A DNA stretch of 64,000 nucleotides from Lactobacillus sp. ESL0791 (GCF_029433255.1 NZ_JAQTHU010000001.1:2320398-2384397), one strand, 5' to 3'. Shown: positions 51,176 to 62,018, numbered from the stretch's first letter. The notes: generated from the letters alone by a model not told the origin. Numbers and translations are program-made.

Positions 51176-52732
51176 TTAGCCGTCAAATTCTACTCCCTGC
51201 AGTTTTTTCACTTGCTCATAAACTTGGCCCCGCTCGTTAGCATCAACTTCTAAAACAAGTTGATCGCCAGCAGCGATCCTAGTTTGACCATTAGGAATTA
51301 TATCTTGGCTGCCACGATGAATTGTCTTGACCAGCATACTTTTTGGCCATTTAATCTGAGCAATTTTTTGGTCAACAAACTGGCTGCCCTCATAAACCGG
51401 AATGGTTAGTTGATCTTCATTACCCGAAAGCTTCTCCTGCCGGTCATCTTTAACCATCATCGCCTGTGCAAGGCTATCATAAATTGGTTTGCCGCCTAAG
51501 AGGTCATCAACAATCAATGCCGTAAAGGCAACTACTGCCAGTGGCATTAAATGCAGCAGGGAGCCAACCATTTCGGTAATCAAAATTATCGCCGTAAACG
51601 GTGCCCGAATGATTGCCGCAAAGTAGCCAGCCATTGAAAAAATGATCAGGTTAATCACCAAATTCTGCGGCAATAGATGCAGCCTTACCATAAATAAACC
51701 ATAAATAGCGCCAATTAAGGCGCCCATTGTTAAAACAGGCAAAAAAATTCCACTAGGAAGCCCTGAGTCATACGAAACAATAGAAAAAACAAGCCGCAAC
51801 AAATAAAAGAAGAGCAATATAAAGATAATGTTCCAGCCTGGTTCAGCAATTAATTTTGGTAATGCCAAAATCAAACGACTTCCCGGACCCGTAATTAAGG
51901 GCAGGAAATATGCAATCGGCAACACTAGCATTAAGGGGACTAACCCATACAGCCAGCGCGGCAAGATTGTTATTTTTGCATATAATTTTTTGCAGCTAAA
52001 CAATCCTGTCTTGTATAGATGACCAAGTAAGCCCAGAAGCAGACCCAATATAAGCAAGTGCCAATACAGCAGACTAGGAAATGGATGATCGTAAATAAGC
52101 GCCAAGGAAGGCCGCTGACCAAAAATATTAGCAACGACAAAATTGGCAGCAATTGTTCCCGCTAAGGCATTCATCCAAACCCGCGGTGAAAAATTATGAA
52201 ACACTTCCTCAAGAACAAAAAGCGCGCCGCTTAAAGGAGCGCCAAACGCAGCAGACAATCCGCTGGCAGCTCCCGTGGCAATCAGCACACGTGAATCAGT
52301 TTTAGACTCCTTCAGTTCTTCACCAATTCCTTGACCGATAACTGACCCTAGTTGCAGAGAAGGCCCCTCAGGCCCCAAAAATAGGCCAGTACTAATCACC
52401 AGAATACCACCAATTAGCTTTCGCCACAAAATAGGCCACCACTTTAAGGTTAATTTACCCTGCAGCTGTAATTTTACTTCCGGGATCCCTGAGCCGCCAA
52501 CATGCGGATATTGTTTTACAAAATATCCGGCAACTATCCCAATCGCGGTAAAAGCTGCCGCAATCGCGACCAACCACAACCAATTTTGATGAGCCTTTTG
52601 GAAAATACTCAACCAAAATGTAGTTAAGTAGCCGATACCTAACCGAAAAAGGCCCACTATCAAACCAGTAAAAATTCCCACCAGTAGTGCTTTTAGCAAA
52701 AGCGATAAATTTTGCTTTCTTTCACCTTTCAA
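51176..52732 (-). CDS. ClC-type chloride transporter with C-terminal TrkA-C domain
   Basis: This 518-residue ClC family protein has selectivity motifs GSGIPE (80-85), LGPEGPS (119-125; gating Glu122, with Pro instead of the usual Arg in GREGP) and LPSGIFLPVL. LFVLEEVFHNF holds a Glu at the position of the internal proton Glu. About residues 430-518 form a RCK_C/TrkA-C-like ligand domain. Probably a Cl-/H+ antiporter for acid or ionic homeostasis. Start is TTG with GAGG only 3 nt ahead, so the exact start is uncertain. Confidence 0.88.
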   Translation of the reverse strand: MKGERKQNLSLLLKALLVGIFTGLIVGLFRLGIGYLTTFWLSIFQKAHQNWLWLVAIAAAFTAIGIVAGYFVKQYPHVGGSGIPEVKLQLQGKLTLKWWPILWRKLIGGILVISTGLFLGPEGPSLQLGSVIGQGIGEELKESKTDSRVLIATGAASGLSAAFGAPLSGALFVLEEVFHNFSPRVWMNALAGTIAANFVVANIFGQRPSLALIYDHPFPSLLYWHLLILGLLLGLLGHLYKTGLFSCKKLYAKITILPRWLYGLVPLMLVLPIAYFLPLITGPGSRLILALPKLIAEPGWNIIFILLFFYLLRLVFSIVSYDSGLPSGIFLPVLTMGALIGAIYGLFMVRLHLLPQNLVINLIIFSMAGYFAAIIRAPFTAIILITEMVGSLLHLMPLAVVAFTALIVDDLLGGKPIYDSLAQAMMVKDDRQEKLSGNEDQLTIPVYEGSQFVDQKIAQIKWPKSMLVKTIHRGSQDIIPNGQTRIAAGDQLVLEVDANERGQVYEQVKKLQGVEFDG

Positions 52733-52775
52733 TTACCTCAGTTCCTTCCCAATGTTATTTCATCAAGTTTACAAC

Positions 52776-52800
52776 AAAAAAGCCAGCTAAAACAGCTGAC
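52776..52800 (-). terminator. Terminator after gnd
   Basis: GTCAGCT/AGCTGGC stem with a T run on the minus strand, between the gnd stop and the ClC start. Confidence 0.7.
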
Positions 52801-52804
52801 TTAC

Positions 52805-52822
52805 TTGTTACACGTGTAACAA
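52805..52822. promoter_or_regulatory. Perfect 18-bp palindrome TTGTTACACGTGTAACAA
   Basis: Directly after the gnd stop codon and ~75 bp before the ClC start. It could be an operator for the ClC gene or the upper part of a 3' hairpin. It has no T run of its own. Confidence 0.5.
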
Positions 52823-52823
52823 A

Positions 52824-54209
52824 TTATTTTTCTTCATACCATTCTGTATGGTAAACTCCCTCACGATCATTTCGTAAATATGTATGTGCACCAAAGTAAT
52901 CACGCTGACCCTGAACTAGATTAGCCGGTAAGCTTGGATTAAAAATTGATTCCAAGTAATTTAGCGCTGCACTCAAAGTTGGAGTTGGAATGCCGGCTTT
53001 GGTAGTTAATTCAATTACTTTTTGCAAAGCAGGCAGATTCTCTTTCATTAAATCATTAAAGTATTTATCCTGAAACAAATTATCCAGTTTTTTACCGTCT
53101 GCATACGCATTTTCAATATCTTTAAGCATCGATGAACGAATAATACAACCGGCTTCCCAGTTCTGGGCAATTGCCGGATACCGCAGATCCCACTTGTAAG
53201 CATCGGCAGCCATGCTCAATTGTTGAAAACCTTGAGCATAGGCAACCGCTTGACCTAATTGTAATGTTTTTTCTAGGTTAGCAATTAAATCGCTTGGCAC
53301 CTCGCCCTTCCAACTAATTTCTTTTCCTTCACGTGTTGTTGCCTTTGACATAAACCGTGCAAGAACAGCTTCAGCAATCACACTGATTGGGGTCCCCAGG
53401 TGAATCGCATCTTCAAGCATCCAGTTACCCGTACCTTTATACGAAGCTTCATTCAAAATATGATCAATCACATTGTCAGGGGTTAATTTATCTTTTTGCT
53501 TCAAAACTTCTGCGGTGATTTCACTAAGGTAAGCATGAACTAGGCCTTGATTCCAGTCTGCAAAAATTGCGGACATATCATCGTTAGTTTTGCCAGCAAT
53601 TTTACGTAAAACATCGTAAACTTCTGAAAATTCTTGCATAATACCATATTCAATGCCATTATGAATCATCTTAACATAATGGCCACTGCCTTCAGGTCCA
53701 ATATAAGAAACACACGGGCGGCCATCAGGAGCTTTGGCAGCAATTGCTTCTAAGATAGGCGCAACCTTCTTATAGGCCTCTTCATCACCGCCAGGCATCA
53801 GAGCCGGACCATTTAAAGCTCCCTCTTCACCGCCGGAAACACCCATTCCAATAAAATGAATTCCGTGCGCTTCCATTTCATGATAGCGTCGATTAGTGTC
53901 ATGAAAATTAGAATTACCACCATCAATTAAAATATCGCCTTTGTCTAATAACGGCAATAAAGTTTGTAAAGTTTGGTCAACCGGCTTACCAGCTGCGATT
54001 TGAATCAAAATTTTCCGTGGTTTTTCAAGTGAATTAACAAATTCTTCCCACGAATAAGTTGGTTTTAACTTCTCGTCCTCATATTTTGCAAACGCATCGA
54101 CCTCTGGTTTATCAATGCTAAAACCAGAAACCGAAAAGCCATGATTGTGAACATTCAAAGCCAAATTTTTTCCCATCACAGACAGACCAATAATTCCAAA
54201 TTGCTGCAT
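52824..54209 (-). CDS. gnd: 6-phosphogluconate dehydrogenase (decarboxylating)
   Basis: This 461-residue enzyme converts 6-phosphogluconate to ribulose 5-phosphate with NADP+. N-terminal Rossmann GLSVMGKNLALN, signature ILIDGGNSNFHDT, substrate segment GVSGGEEGALNGPALMPGG, catalytic Lys/His in GHYVKMIHNGIEYG. ATG behind GGAGG; six upstream in-frame codons contain the RBS. No zwf in the window. It lies downstream of the two pyruvate oxidase genes but is separated by a terminator. Confidence 0.96.
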   Translation of the reverse strand: MQQFGIIGLSVMGKNLALNVHNHGFSVSGFSIDKPEVDAFAKYEDEKLKPTYSWEEFVNSLEKPRKILIQIAAGKPVDQTLQTLLPLLDKGDILIDGGNSNFHDTNRRYHEMEAHGIHFIGMGVSGGEEGALNGPALMPGGDEEAYKKVAPILEAIAAKAPDGRPCVSYIGPEGSGHYVKMIHNGIEYGIMQEFSEVYDVLRKIAGKTNDDMSAIFADWNQGLVHAYLSEITAEVLKQKDKLTPDNVIDHILNEASYKGTGNWMLEDAIHLGTPISVIAEAVLARFMSKATTREGKEISWKGEVPSDLIANLEKTLQLGQAVAYAQGFQQLSMAADAYKWDLRYPAIAQNWEAGCIIRSSMLKDIENAYADGKKLDNLFQDKYFNDLMKENLPALQKVIELTTKAGIPTPTLSAALNYLESIFNPSLPANLVQGQRDYFGAHTYLRNDREGVYHTEWYEEK

Positions 54210-54263
54210 ATTATTTTCCTCCATCATTATTTTTCATCTCTTTCATTATACGTTTAAGCACGC

Positions 54264-54297
54264 AAAAAAGCGAAATCAAAATTGGTTTCGCTTTTTT
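54264..54297 (-). terminator. Terminator of pyruvate oxidase 1
   Basis: AAAAAAGCGAAATCAA pairs with TTGGTTTCGCTTTTTT on both strands. Located between the pox1 stop and gnd. Confidence 0.85.
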
Positions 54298-54321
54298 AAA
54301 TGACAATTAACTTATTACTAT

Positions 54322-56115
54322 TTATTCAGAAGCACTTGAAGTAGTATCAGTCTCTTCGGTATTTTCTTCTTTTGCTTCACTTACAATTAGTGCATCAACA
54401 ACACCATACTTGTCAGCAAAGTAGCTGAATGGCTTCAGGCCTTCTGCTTGATACTTCTTAACAAATGCCGGGTCATCAAGAGTGTTTACCTCAGTTGAGT
54501 AAGGCATTTCGTGTGTTAATTTAACGTCAACAAGCATTGGACCATCAGAAGTCTTCCATTCCTTAACTGCGTCTTCGAATTCCTTCTTAGTGCGAACAGT
54601 TACACCCTTAACGTTCATTCCTTCGGCAACCTTAGCCCAGTCATTATCTGGAAGGATAACTCCTGATAATGGCTGGTGTGATTGGTCTTCTTGCTCAGCT
54701 TGAATAAAGCCTAAGGTTTCATTAGTGAAAACAACATTCATGATGTGCATGTTGTAACGAGCTTCAGTCAACAATTCTTGACTCATCATTGCAAAACCGC
54801 CGTCACCGCCGAGGTTCCAAACTTCACGGTCTGGGCAAGCAGTCGCCGCAGCAATAGCCGCTGGTGAGCCAAAGCCCATTGTAGCGTACAAGCCTGAAGT
54901 AGCCCAAACTTGCTTGTCGTGCAAGTTCATTAACCGTTGGAAGTCAATGTTAATGTTACCAACATCGATACCAAACATTGCATCGTCTGCGGCATATTTG
55001 TTAATAACGTCAAAAATTGGTTCACGACGAATTGGCATCTCTTCTGAGTTGTCAAAACTGTGCTGCCATTCATCCCAGTTCTTGCGGTCTTCAAGTCCAG
55101 CCTTGTAAAGTGGTGATTCCTCACGAGCTTCGCCAGCATCAATAATTGCTTGCAAAGTCTTAGCACCGTCAGCCAAGATCGGCACATCAACTGCATGACG
55201 CTTACCCAACTTTTCTGAGTCAACATCAATTTGAATCATCTTAGCCTTCGGGTTAAAGAAGAAGACAGAGAATGGTGAGTTGTTACCCACCCAAACAACC
55301 AAGTCCGCATGTGTTTGGATATCATCACTTGCTTTAGGAGCACAACGACCAATTGAACCCAAATATGCAGGAAATGCATCTTCAACAATTCCCTTAGCAA
55401 TAACTGATGACATGATTGGCATCTTGAATTTGTCTGAAAATGCCTTTAAGACATCGCCGTGACCTTTCATACCCATGCCATAATAAACTACTGGGTTCTT
55501 GGCTTCCTTGATCAATTTAACGGCTGCGTCAACCGATTCCTTAGTTGGTGCTGCGTGGTTAGGCACTGCTGTCAATGTGTTAGCAGTAACACGGAAGTTG
55601 TCGTTAATTTCTGCCCAGCCAAAGTCTTTTGGCAAAATTAAAATTGCTGGACCCTTCTTAGCATAAGCTTGACGAAGAGCCTCATCCATCATTGACGGAA
55701 TTTGTTGTGCAGTTTTAATTTGGTGATTCCAAACAGCAACGGAATCAAACCATGGCTTCTCATCAAAAGCTTGGAAGAAGTCAATATCTTGACGATTAGT
55801 TGGTACATTAGCAACAATCGCAACCATTGGCACCTTATCGTATTTTGCATCGTATAAACCATTCATCAAGTGAACAGCACCAGGGCCGGCTGAACCAAAG
55901 CATACACCGATTTTACCAGTAAGCTTGTATTCAGCTGCAGCTGCTAACGCACCAGCTTCTTCATGACGAACTTCAATAAATTTAAGCTTATCCTTAAAAT
56001 TAAGAATAGCGTTCATTGTTGAATCGAATGAACCGCCTGGGTAACCGTAGATGTGATCGATTCCCCAGTCACATAAAACTTGAAGCATAGCATCTGAACC
56101 ATTAATTTTTGTCAT
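54322..56115 (-). CDS. spxB: Pyruvate oxidase 1
   Basis: This 597-residue ThDP/FAD enzyme matches L. plantarum/pneumococcal pyruvate oxidase in length and layout: N-terminal Pyr domain (YGYPGGSFDSTMN, conserved Glu in VRHEEAGALAA), middle FAD domain, C-terminal PP domain with GGDGGFAMM (about 435-443) and the Asn of NVVFTN binding Mg-ThDP. It makes acetyl phosphate, CO2 and H2O2 from pyruvate, phosphate and O2. Ends in an acidic Glu/Thr/Ser tail. RBS AAGGAG. A paralogue lies directly upstream. Confidence 0.92.
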   Translation of the reverse strand: MTKINGSDAMLQVLCDWGIDHIYGYPGGSFDSTMNAILNFKDKLKFIEVRHEEAGALAAAAEYKLTGKIGVCFGSAGPGAVHLMNGLYDAKYDKVPMVAIVANVPTNRQDIDFFQAFDEKPWFDSVAVWNHQIKTAQQIPSMMDEALRQAYAKKGPAILILPKDFGWAEINDNFRVTANTLTAVPNHAAPTKESVDAAVKLIKEAKNPVVYYGMGMKGHGDVLKAFSDKFKMPIMSSVIAKGIVEDAFPAYLGSIGRCAPKASDDIQTHADLVVWVGNNSPFSVFFFNPKAKMIQIDVDSEKLGKRHAVDVPILADGAKTLQAIIDAGEAREESPLYKAGLEDRKNWDEWQHSFDNSEEMPIRREPIFDVINKYAADDAMFGIDVGNINIDFQRLMNLHDKQVWATSGLYATMGFGSPAAIAAATACPDREVWNLGGDGGFAMMSQELLTEARYNMHIMNVVFTNETLGFIQAEQEDQSHQPLSGVILPDNDWAKVAEGMNVKGVTVRTKKEFEDAVKEWKTSDGPMLVDVKLTHEMPYSTEVNTLDDPAFVKKYQAEGLKPFSYFADKYGVVDALIVSEAKEENTEETDTTSSASE

Positions 56116-56340
56116 TTGTGTGCATCTCCTTAAATAAAATTACATACGCATATAATTAAACCATACAATTTCATAATTACAAGTATTTGATTTATAAGCT
56201 TTCAAGCAAAATTTTAGTAATAATTTTAGCAAATAAAATAACCTAATGCTCAAAAATATGATTTATGGTTATATATATAAAAATAATTATAACAGCCATT
56301 CAGGCAAAAATTAATAGTAGAATTTTTATTTACAAAAGAG

Positions 56341-56376
56341 CAAAAAAGCGAAACCTAAATTGGTTTCACTTCTTTA
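56341..56376 (-). terminator. Terminator of pyruvate oxidase 2
   Basis: Imperfect AAGCGAAACC/GGTTTCACTT stem (one mismatch) resembling the pox1 terminator, with A/T runs. Weaker than the one after pox1, so some readthrough is possible. Confidence 0.6.
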
Positions 56377-56397
56377 AAGACAACTAATTGTCACTGA

Positions 56398-58197
56398 TTA
56401 ATGTGCTGAAGCACCTGAAGTAGTGTCAGTTTCTTCTTCTGAACTTTCTTCCTTCTTTGGAGCACTTGCAGCTGGTGCAACAACACCATACTTTTCAGCA
56501 TAGTAGCTGAATGGCTTCAAAGCTTGTGCTTGGTACTTCTCAACGAATTCTGGATCATCCAAAGTATTAACTTCGGTTGAGTAAGGCATAGCATGAGTGA
56601 ACTTGATGTCAATTAACATTGGACCATCAGAAGCTTTCCATTCCTTAACTGCATCTTCGAATTCCTTCTTATTGGTTACAGTTACGCCTTTAACGTTCAT
56701 ACCTCTAGCAACACTTGCCCAGCCGTTATCTGGAAGAATAACACCTGACAATGGTTGGTGTGACTCGTCTTCTTGCTCAGCTTGGATATAACCCAAAGTT
56801 TCGTTAGTAAAGACAACGTTCAAAACATGCATGTTGTAACGAGCTTGAGTCAATAACTCTTGGTTCATCATCGCAAAGCCACCATCACCGCTGAGGTTCC
56901 AAACTTCACGGTCTGGGTGAACAGTTGCGGCTGCAAGGGCAGCAGGAGTAGCAAAGCCCATTGAAGCATACAAACCTGACGTTGCCCAAGTTTGCTTGTC
57001 ATGCAAGTTAACTAAGCGCTGGAAATCAATGTTAATGTTACCAACATCAATAGCATAGATTGCATCATCTGCAGCATACTTGTTAATGATGTCAAAGATC
57101 GGCTCACGACGAACTGGCATTTCGTCAGAATCAACGAAGCTTTCTTCCCATTTATCCCAATCCTTACGGTCAGCTAAGCCGGCTTTATAAATTGGTGACT
57201 CTTCACGATCTTCACCTTCATCGATGATTGCTTGCAAAGTCTTGGCACCATCAGCCAAAATTGGTAAATCAGTCTTGTGACGCTTACCAAATTTTTCAGT
57301 GTCAACATCAATTTGAATAACCTTAGCATTAGGACTAAAGAAGAATTGTGAGAATGGTGAGTCAATACCAACCCAAACAACTAAGTCAGCTGAAGTTTGA
57401 ATGTCGTCACTTGCCTTAGGAGCAACACGGCCAATTGAACCCATGTATGCTGGGAACTTGTCTTCAACAATCCCCTTAGCAAGAACTGATGACATCATTG
57501 GCATCTTGAACTTGTCTGAGAAAGCCTTTAATACATCGCCGTGACCCTTCATACCCATGCCGTAGTATACAACTGGGTTCTTAGCTTCTTTGATCATCTT
57601 AACTGCTTCGCTAACAGCTTCCTTCTTAGGAGCAGCATAGTTAGGCACTGCTCTTCTCATACTGTAATTTACACGATGACCAGCTTCAATCTTAGCCCAG
57701 CCAAAGTCCTTAGGTATGATTAAAACAGCTGGGCCTTTCTTAGCATAAGCTTGGCGAATAGCTTCGTCAGTCATCCGCGGAATTTGGTCTGCCGCTTTAA
57801 TTTGGTGACACCAAACAGCAACGGGATCAAACCAAGGCTTTTCATCAAAGGCTTGGAAGGCATCCATATCTTGAGCACCAACTGGCACTTGAGCAACGAT
57901 TGCTAACATAGGAATCTTGTCATATTTAGCATCGTACAAACCGTTCATCAAGTGAACAGCACCAGGACCAGCTGAACCAAAACATACACCAATCTTGCCG
58001 GTATATTTATATTCAGCTGAAGCAGCCAATGCACCAGCTTCTTCATGCCGAACTTCGATATACTTCAACTTGTCTTTGTAGTTCAAAATAGCGTCCATCG
58101 TTGAGTCGAATGAACCGCCTGGGAAACCATAAATATGGTCGATATCCCAGTCACATAAGACCTGAAGCATAGCTTCTGAACCATTAATTTTTGTCAT
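56398..58197 (-). CDS. spxB: Pyruvate oxidase 2
   Basis: A 599-residue close paralogue of pox1 (YGFPGGSFDSTMD, RHEEAGALAA, SGDGGFAMMNQELL, NVVFTN). ATG behind AAGGAG; an ATG three codons earlier abuts the RBS. Same reaction expected. The GGDG of copy 1 reads SGDG here, both usual in the family. The tail is acidic and ends TTSGASAH. Two separate transcription units with similar terminators suggest duplication with independent control, for example by oxygen or carbon source. Confidence 0.92.
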   Translation of the reverse strand: MTKINGSEAMLQVLCDWDIDHIYGFPGGSFDSTMDAILNYKDKLKYIEVRHEEAGALAASAEYKYTGKIGVCFGSAGPGAVHLMNGLYDAKYDKIPMLAIVAQVPVGAQDMDAFQAFDEKPWFDPVAVWCHQIKAADQIPRMTDEAIRQAYAKKGPAVLIIPKDFGWAKIEAGHRVNYSMRRAVPNYAAPKKEAVSEAVKMIKEAKNPVVYYGMGMKGHGDVLKAFSDKFKMPMMSSVLAKGIVEDKFPAYMGSIGRVAPKASDDIQTSADLVVWVGIDSPFSQFFFSPNAKVIQIDVDTEKFGKRHKTDLPILADGAKTLQAIIDEGEDREESPIYKAGLADRKDWDKWEESFVDSDEMPVRREPIFDIINKYAADDAIYAIDVGNINIDFQRLVNLHDKQTWATSGLYASMGFATPAALAAATVHPDREVWNLSGDGGFAMMNQELLTQARYNMHVLNVVFTNETLGYIQAEQEDESHQPLSGVILPDNGWASVARGMNVKGVTVTNKKEFEDAVKEWKASDGPMLIDIKFTHAMPYSTEVNTLDDPEFVEKYQAQALKPFSYYAEKYGVVAPAASAPKKEESSEEETDTTSGASAH

Positions 58198-58206
58198 TAA
58201 GAGCAT

Positions 58207-58649
58207 CTCCTTAAATTAGATTACTTACACATTGTATTAAAACATATAATTTTGCATTTTCAAGTGCTCAAAAAGGTTATTTAATCAGTATTGTAAGCGA
58301 TTTTAAAAAATAAAACCTTCACAACAAAAAGCAAAAAATCATAACAATGTAGCTGTGTCAATGATTATATTTGTGATTTTTTAATCATACTGTGCAAAAA
58401 TTATTTATTTTTCTAATAAAAAAATATTTTTCTGCATAAAGAAATAATATTTTTTAAATGATAACATTTCCTAAAACACAAAAATAAACAAGTCATATAT
58501 ATATTTGAAAGTAAGTAAATAATTCCCGAAATTAGAGCAAATAGAAAAATTTTGCTCACTTTTAAGCTTTTGATTAATTATCAAGTAAACAAATTATTAG
58601 CAGAAAATTATATTTCAGCTGCGAAATGCAAGAATTTTATCTAACCAAC
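58207..58649. other. Intergenic region between pox2 and mnmG
   Basis: About 440 bp, very AT-rich, with no supportable ORF. It must contain the pox2 promoter (minus strand). TTATATTTGTGATTTTTTAATCATA near 58365 includes a short inverted repeat (TGATT/AATCA). Nothing else recognisable. Confidence 0.4.
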
Positions 58650-58695
58650 AAAAAAAGCAGCTTGTTATTTTATATAAGTATCAGGCCACTTTTTG
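58650..58695 (-). terminator. Terminator after mnmG
   Basis: AAAAAGTGGC pairs with GCTGCTTTTT (two G-U) across a ~23-nt loop on the minus strand, followed by a T run; it starts about 13 nt past the mnmG stop. Confidence 0.65.
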
Positions 58696-58707
58696 TCTTA
58701 TATTATT

Positions 58708-60603
58708 CTATTTAACTTTCTGGTAGCGTCCGTTTTGGACATAAACACTAAGAATTGCCAAATCAGCCGGATTAACACCCGAAATCCGTTCAGCCTGTGC
58801 CATTGTTTCCGGACGAATCTTCATAAACTTTTGCCGGGCTTCAGTTGCCAGTCCTTCAATTGCATCATAATCAATATCTGCCGGAATTTTTTTAGCCTCT
58901 TGACGATGCAGGCGGTCAATTTGAATTTTTTCTTTCTTAATGTAACCGGCATACTTGACGTTAATTTCCACTTGTTCCTTAACATAGCGATCCTGAGAAA
59001 TCTGCATCCCTGTTAACCGTTCAATATCATCAATTGTTACCTTAGGTCGACGCAGAAAAACATCAGCCTTCAGTCCAGCCTGCAGTTCCGTCTCGCCAAT
59101 ACCTGCTAGATACTGCTGTACTTCAAAATTAGGGTGAATCGTTAAGTCGCTAAGCTTTGCTTTAACTTCTTCGATTTCCTTCTTCTTCTGAATAAATTTT
59201 TGGTAGCGTTCATCCGAAATCAGGCCTAGCTTGTAACCATAATTCGTCAGCCGCAGATCAGCATTATCATGCCGCAAAATCAAGCGGTACTCCGCGCGGG
59301 ACGTCAACAAGCGGTACGGCTCTTCTGTCCCCTTGGTGACCAAATCATCAATCAGAACACCAATATAGGCCTCATCCCTGCCCAAAGTAAAAGCAGGCTT
59401 ACTTTGGGCACGCAAAGCAGCATTAATCCCAGCGATCAGCCCCTGACCAGCAGCTTCCTCATAACCAGAGGTGCCATTCATTTGCCCCGCAGTAAACAGA
59501 TTTTTAATATTTTTTGTTTCCAAAGTATGCTTAAGCTGCCACGGATCAACCACATCATACTCAATAGCATAACCCGGCCGCATCATTTCTGCATGCTCAA
59601 GTCCGGCAACTGTATGCAGCATTTTTAATTGAATCTCTTCCGGCATTGAGGTCGAAAAGTCGCCTACATAGATTTCCTTGGTGTTTCTTCCCTCTGGCTC
59701 CAAAAACAGCTGGTGACGCGGTTTATCAGCAAAGCGAACAACTTTTGTTTCAATCGACGGACAATATCTTGGGCCCACGCCCTTAATCTGCCCAGAAAAC
59801 ATCGGCGAACGGGACAAGTTCTCATTAATTATTTTATGCGTTGTCTCATTAGTGTAGGTCATCCAGCATGATACCTGATCACGCAAGTAGTCTTCATCCC
59901 TGCTTTCATAAGAAAAATGCCGGGGTTCCTCGTCACCGGGTTCTTCCTCGGCTTTAGAATAGTCAATCGTGTTGCCATTAACCCGCGGCGGGGTTCCCGT
60001 TTTAAAGCGGCGCAGCTTAAAACCCAGTTTTTCCAAGTTTTCCGATAATTTGATTGCTGGGATCGTGTTGTTAGGACCCGAAGAATAATTAAGTTCGCCG
60101 ATAAAAATTCGTCCGCGTGCTGCCGTGCCAGTTGTTAAGACCACGCTCTTAGCATGATAATTGGCACCGGTATTAGTTTTAACCCCCCTGCAGACCCCGT
60201 CTTCGACAATCAACTCATCGACGGTTGCCTGCCGTAAAGTTAAATCAGGCGTATTTTCGATAACATCCTTCATGTGCTCATGGTACTGCCATTTGTCGGC
60301 TTGTGCACGCAATGCCCGGACCGCTGGCCCCTTGCCCGTATTCAGCATCCGCATTTGAATGTAAGTCGCATCAATATTCTTGCCCATTTGTCCGCCCAAG
60401 GCGTCAATTTCCCGGACAACCGTTCCTTTAGCCGGTCCCCCAACAGATGGATTACACGGCATAAACGCGACCATATCCAAACCGATCGTCACCAGCAGCG
60501 TTTTTTGCCCCATGTGGGCGCTGGCTAAAGCTGCCTCACAGCCGGCATGGCCGGCACCAACTACAATTACATCGTATTCATCTGTGTCGTAAGACTTAAT
60601 CAT
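58708..60603 (-). CDS. mnmG: tRNA uridine-34 modification enzyme MnmG (GidA)
   Basis: This 631-residue FAD protein partners MnmE to place the carboxymethylaminomethyl group on U34 of tRNAs. FAD site [14 protein letters not shown] at the N-terminus, PSVGGPAKG, and [12 protein letters not shown] are typical, and the C-terminal helical domain ([14 protein letters not shown]) is complete. Standard length. 10 nt downstream of mnmE, so both are cotranscribed. Confidence 0.97.
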   Translation of the reverse strand: MIKSYDTDEYDVIVVGAGHAGCEAALASAHMGQKTLLVTIGLDMVAFMPCNPSVGGPAKGTVVREIDALGGQMGKNIDATYIQMRMLNTGKGPAVRALRAQADKWQYHEHMKDVIENTPDLTLRQATVDELIVEDGVCRGVKTNTGANYHAKSVVLTTGTAARGRIFIGELNYSSGPNNTIPAIKLSENLEKLGFKLRRFKTGTPPRVNGNTIDYSKAEEEPGDEEPRHFSYESRDEDYLRDQVSCWMTYTNETTHKIINENLSRSPMFSGQIKGVGPRYCPSIETKVVRFADKPRHQLFLEPEGRNTKEIYVGDFSTSMPEEIQLKMLHTVAGLEHAEMMRPGYAIEYDVVDPWQLKHTLETKNIKNLFTAGQMNGTSGYEEAAGQGLIAGINAALRAQSKPAFTLGRDEAYIGVLIDDLVTKGTEEPYRLLTSRAEYRLILRHDNADLRLTNYGYKLGLISDERYQKFIQKKKEIEEVKAKLSDLTIHPNFEVQQYLAGIGETELQAGLKADVFLRRPKVTIDDIERLTGMQISQDRYVKEQVEINVKYAGYIKKEKIQIDRLHRQEAKKIPADIDYDAIEGLATEARQKFMKIRPETMAQAERISGVNPADLAILSVYVQNGRYQKVK

Positions 60604-60613
60604 TTTTCCCTTT

Positions 60614-61999
60614 CTATTTTCCTAAACAAAATTGACTAAACAATTCATTAACCAATTCGTCAGGACTGCTATCACCGGTAATTTCGCCTAAAGTATCCCA
60701 TGCACCATTAAAATCAATTTGAGCAATATCTACCGGCACTTCATCATTAACGGCTTGAACAACATCCTCCAGCTGTTTTTTGGCTTTCTCCAGCAGACCA
60801 ACTTGACGCTGGTTGGTGACCATAACCTGATCATTAGAATTTTCAATCCCTGCAAAAAACAATTGCTTGATTGTTTCTTCCAATTTCTCTAAATTTTGTT
60901 TCTTTAAAATTGAGGTCGTGATCACACTGCTGCCGGTTGTCTGTGCCAATTCTGCCGCATCTACTTTTTGACCCAAATCTGTTTTATTTAAAATAATAAT
61001 TCGTTTTTTATCAGCCGTTGCCTTAATCAGCTCTCGGTCTTCGGCGTTCATGTCCCGGCTTGCATCAAGCAGCAACAAAACCAGGTCCGCTTTTTGCAGG
61101 GCCTTTTTGGAACGCTCAACACCGATTTTTTCAACCTTATTATCGGTTTCGCGAATTCCGGCGGTATCAATTAATTTCAGTGGCACGCCTTGAACTGCGA
61201 CATATTCTTCCAAGGTGTCCCGTGTCGTACCCGCAACGTCCGTAACAATCGCCTTGTCACTTTGCGTCAAATAATTTAATAAGGATGACTTGCCCACATT
61301 GGGCTGGCCGACAATCGCCGTCGCTAAGCCATTACGCAATGCGGTTCCTTCACTGGCGGTTTTCAGCAGCGCATCTATTTTGGCAATCACCGCTTTAGAG
61401 GTATCCGCCATTTGCTTGGCCGTGACCGTATCAGCATCATATTCAGGATAGTCAATATTGACTTCCACATTAACCAATGTATCCAAAATTTGCTGCCGCA
61501 TTGCCCGGATCTTGTGCAGCAAGCCGCCCTTAAGCTGGCCGACAGCAACCTGCCGCGCCTTGTCAGTCTTCGCCCGGACAATATCCATCACACTTTCGGC
61601 CTGGGTCAGGTCAATTCGGCCATTGACAAAAGCCCGCTTGGTAAATTCACCGGCATCGGCCATTCTTGCACCGTGACGCAAAAGCAGCTGCAGGATATGA
61701 TTGGTCACCACAATCCCGCCATGACAATTAATTTCAACGATGTCTTCGCGCGTAAAAGTCTTCGGCGCCCGCATCACCGTCACCATTACCTCGTCAATTG
61801 TTGTTTCTGTTTCGGGATCAACGATGTGACCATAGTGAATTGTATGTGATGGCACCTTCTCCAAGTTAGGACCTTTAAAAAGACGATTAGCAATTTTTAC
61901 CGCTTCTTCACCGGATAAACGCACAATCGAAATTCCGCCTTCACCGATCGGGGTCGAAATTGCCGCAATCGTATCAAATTCAGTCAGCGTTTGAACCAT
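60614..61999 (-). CDS. mnmE: tRNA modification GTPase MnmE
   Basis: This 461-residue GTPase has an N-terminal folate-binding domain ([22 protein letters not shown]), helical domain and G domain with [27 protein letters not shown] and NKTD, ending in the catalytic-type CLGK motif. ATG behind GGGG; the upstream in-frame TTG is less likely. Standard length of the family. Forms the MnmE-MnmG complex with the next gene product. Confidence 0.97.
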   Translation of the reverse strand: MVQTLTEFDTIAAISTPIGEGGISIVRLSGEEAVKIANRLFKGPNLEKVPSHTIHYGHIVDPETETTIDEVMVTVMRAPKTFTREDIVEINCHGGIVVTNHILQLLLRHGARMADAGEFTKRAFVNGRIDLTQAESVMDIVRAKTDKARQVAVGQLKGGLLHKIRAMRQQILDTLVNVEVNIDYPEYDADTVTAKQMADTSKAVIAKIDALLKTASEGTALRNGLATAIVGQPNVGKSSLLNYLTQSDKAIVTDVAGTTRDTLEEYVAVQGVPLKLIDTAGIRETDNKVEKIGVERSKKALQKADLVLLLLDASRDMNAEDRELIKATADKKRIIILNKTDLGQKVDAAELAQTTGSSVITTSILKKQNLEKLEETIKQLFFAGIENSNDQVMVTNQRQVGLLEKAKKQLEDVVQAVNDEVPVDIAQIDFNGAWDTLGEITGDSSPDELVNELFSQFCLGK

Positions 62000-62018
62000 A
62001 ATTTCCCCTTTTTCCAAT

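Noticed and set aside
61412..61849. 145-codon plus-strand ORF inside mnmE
   Set aside because: Opposite to a complete, highly conserved gene, no RBS and no recognisable domain.
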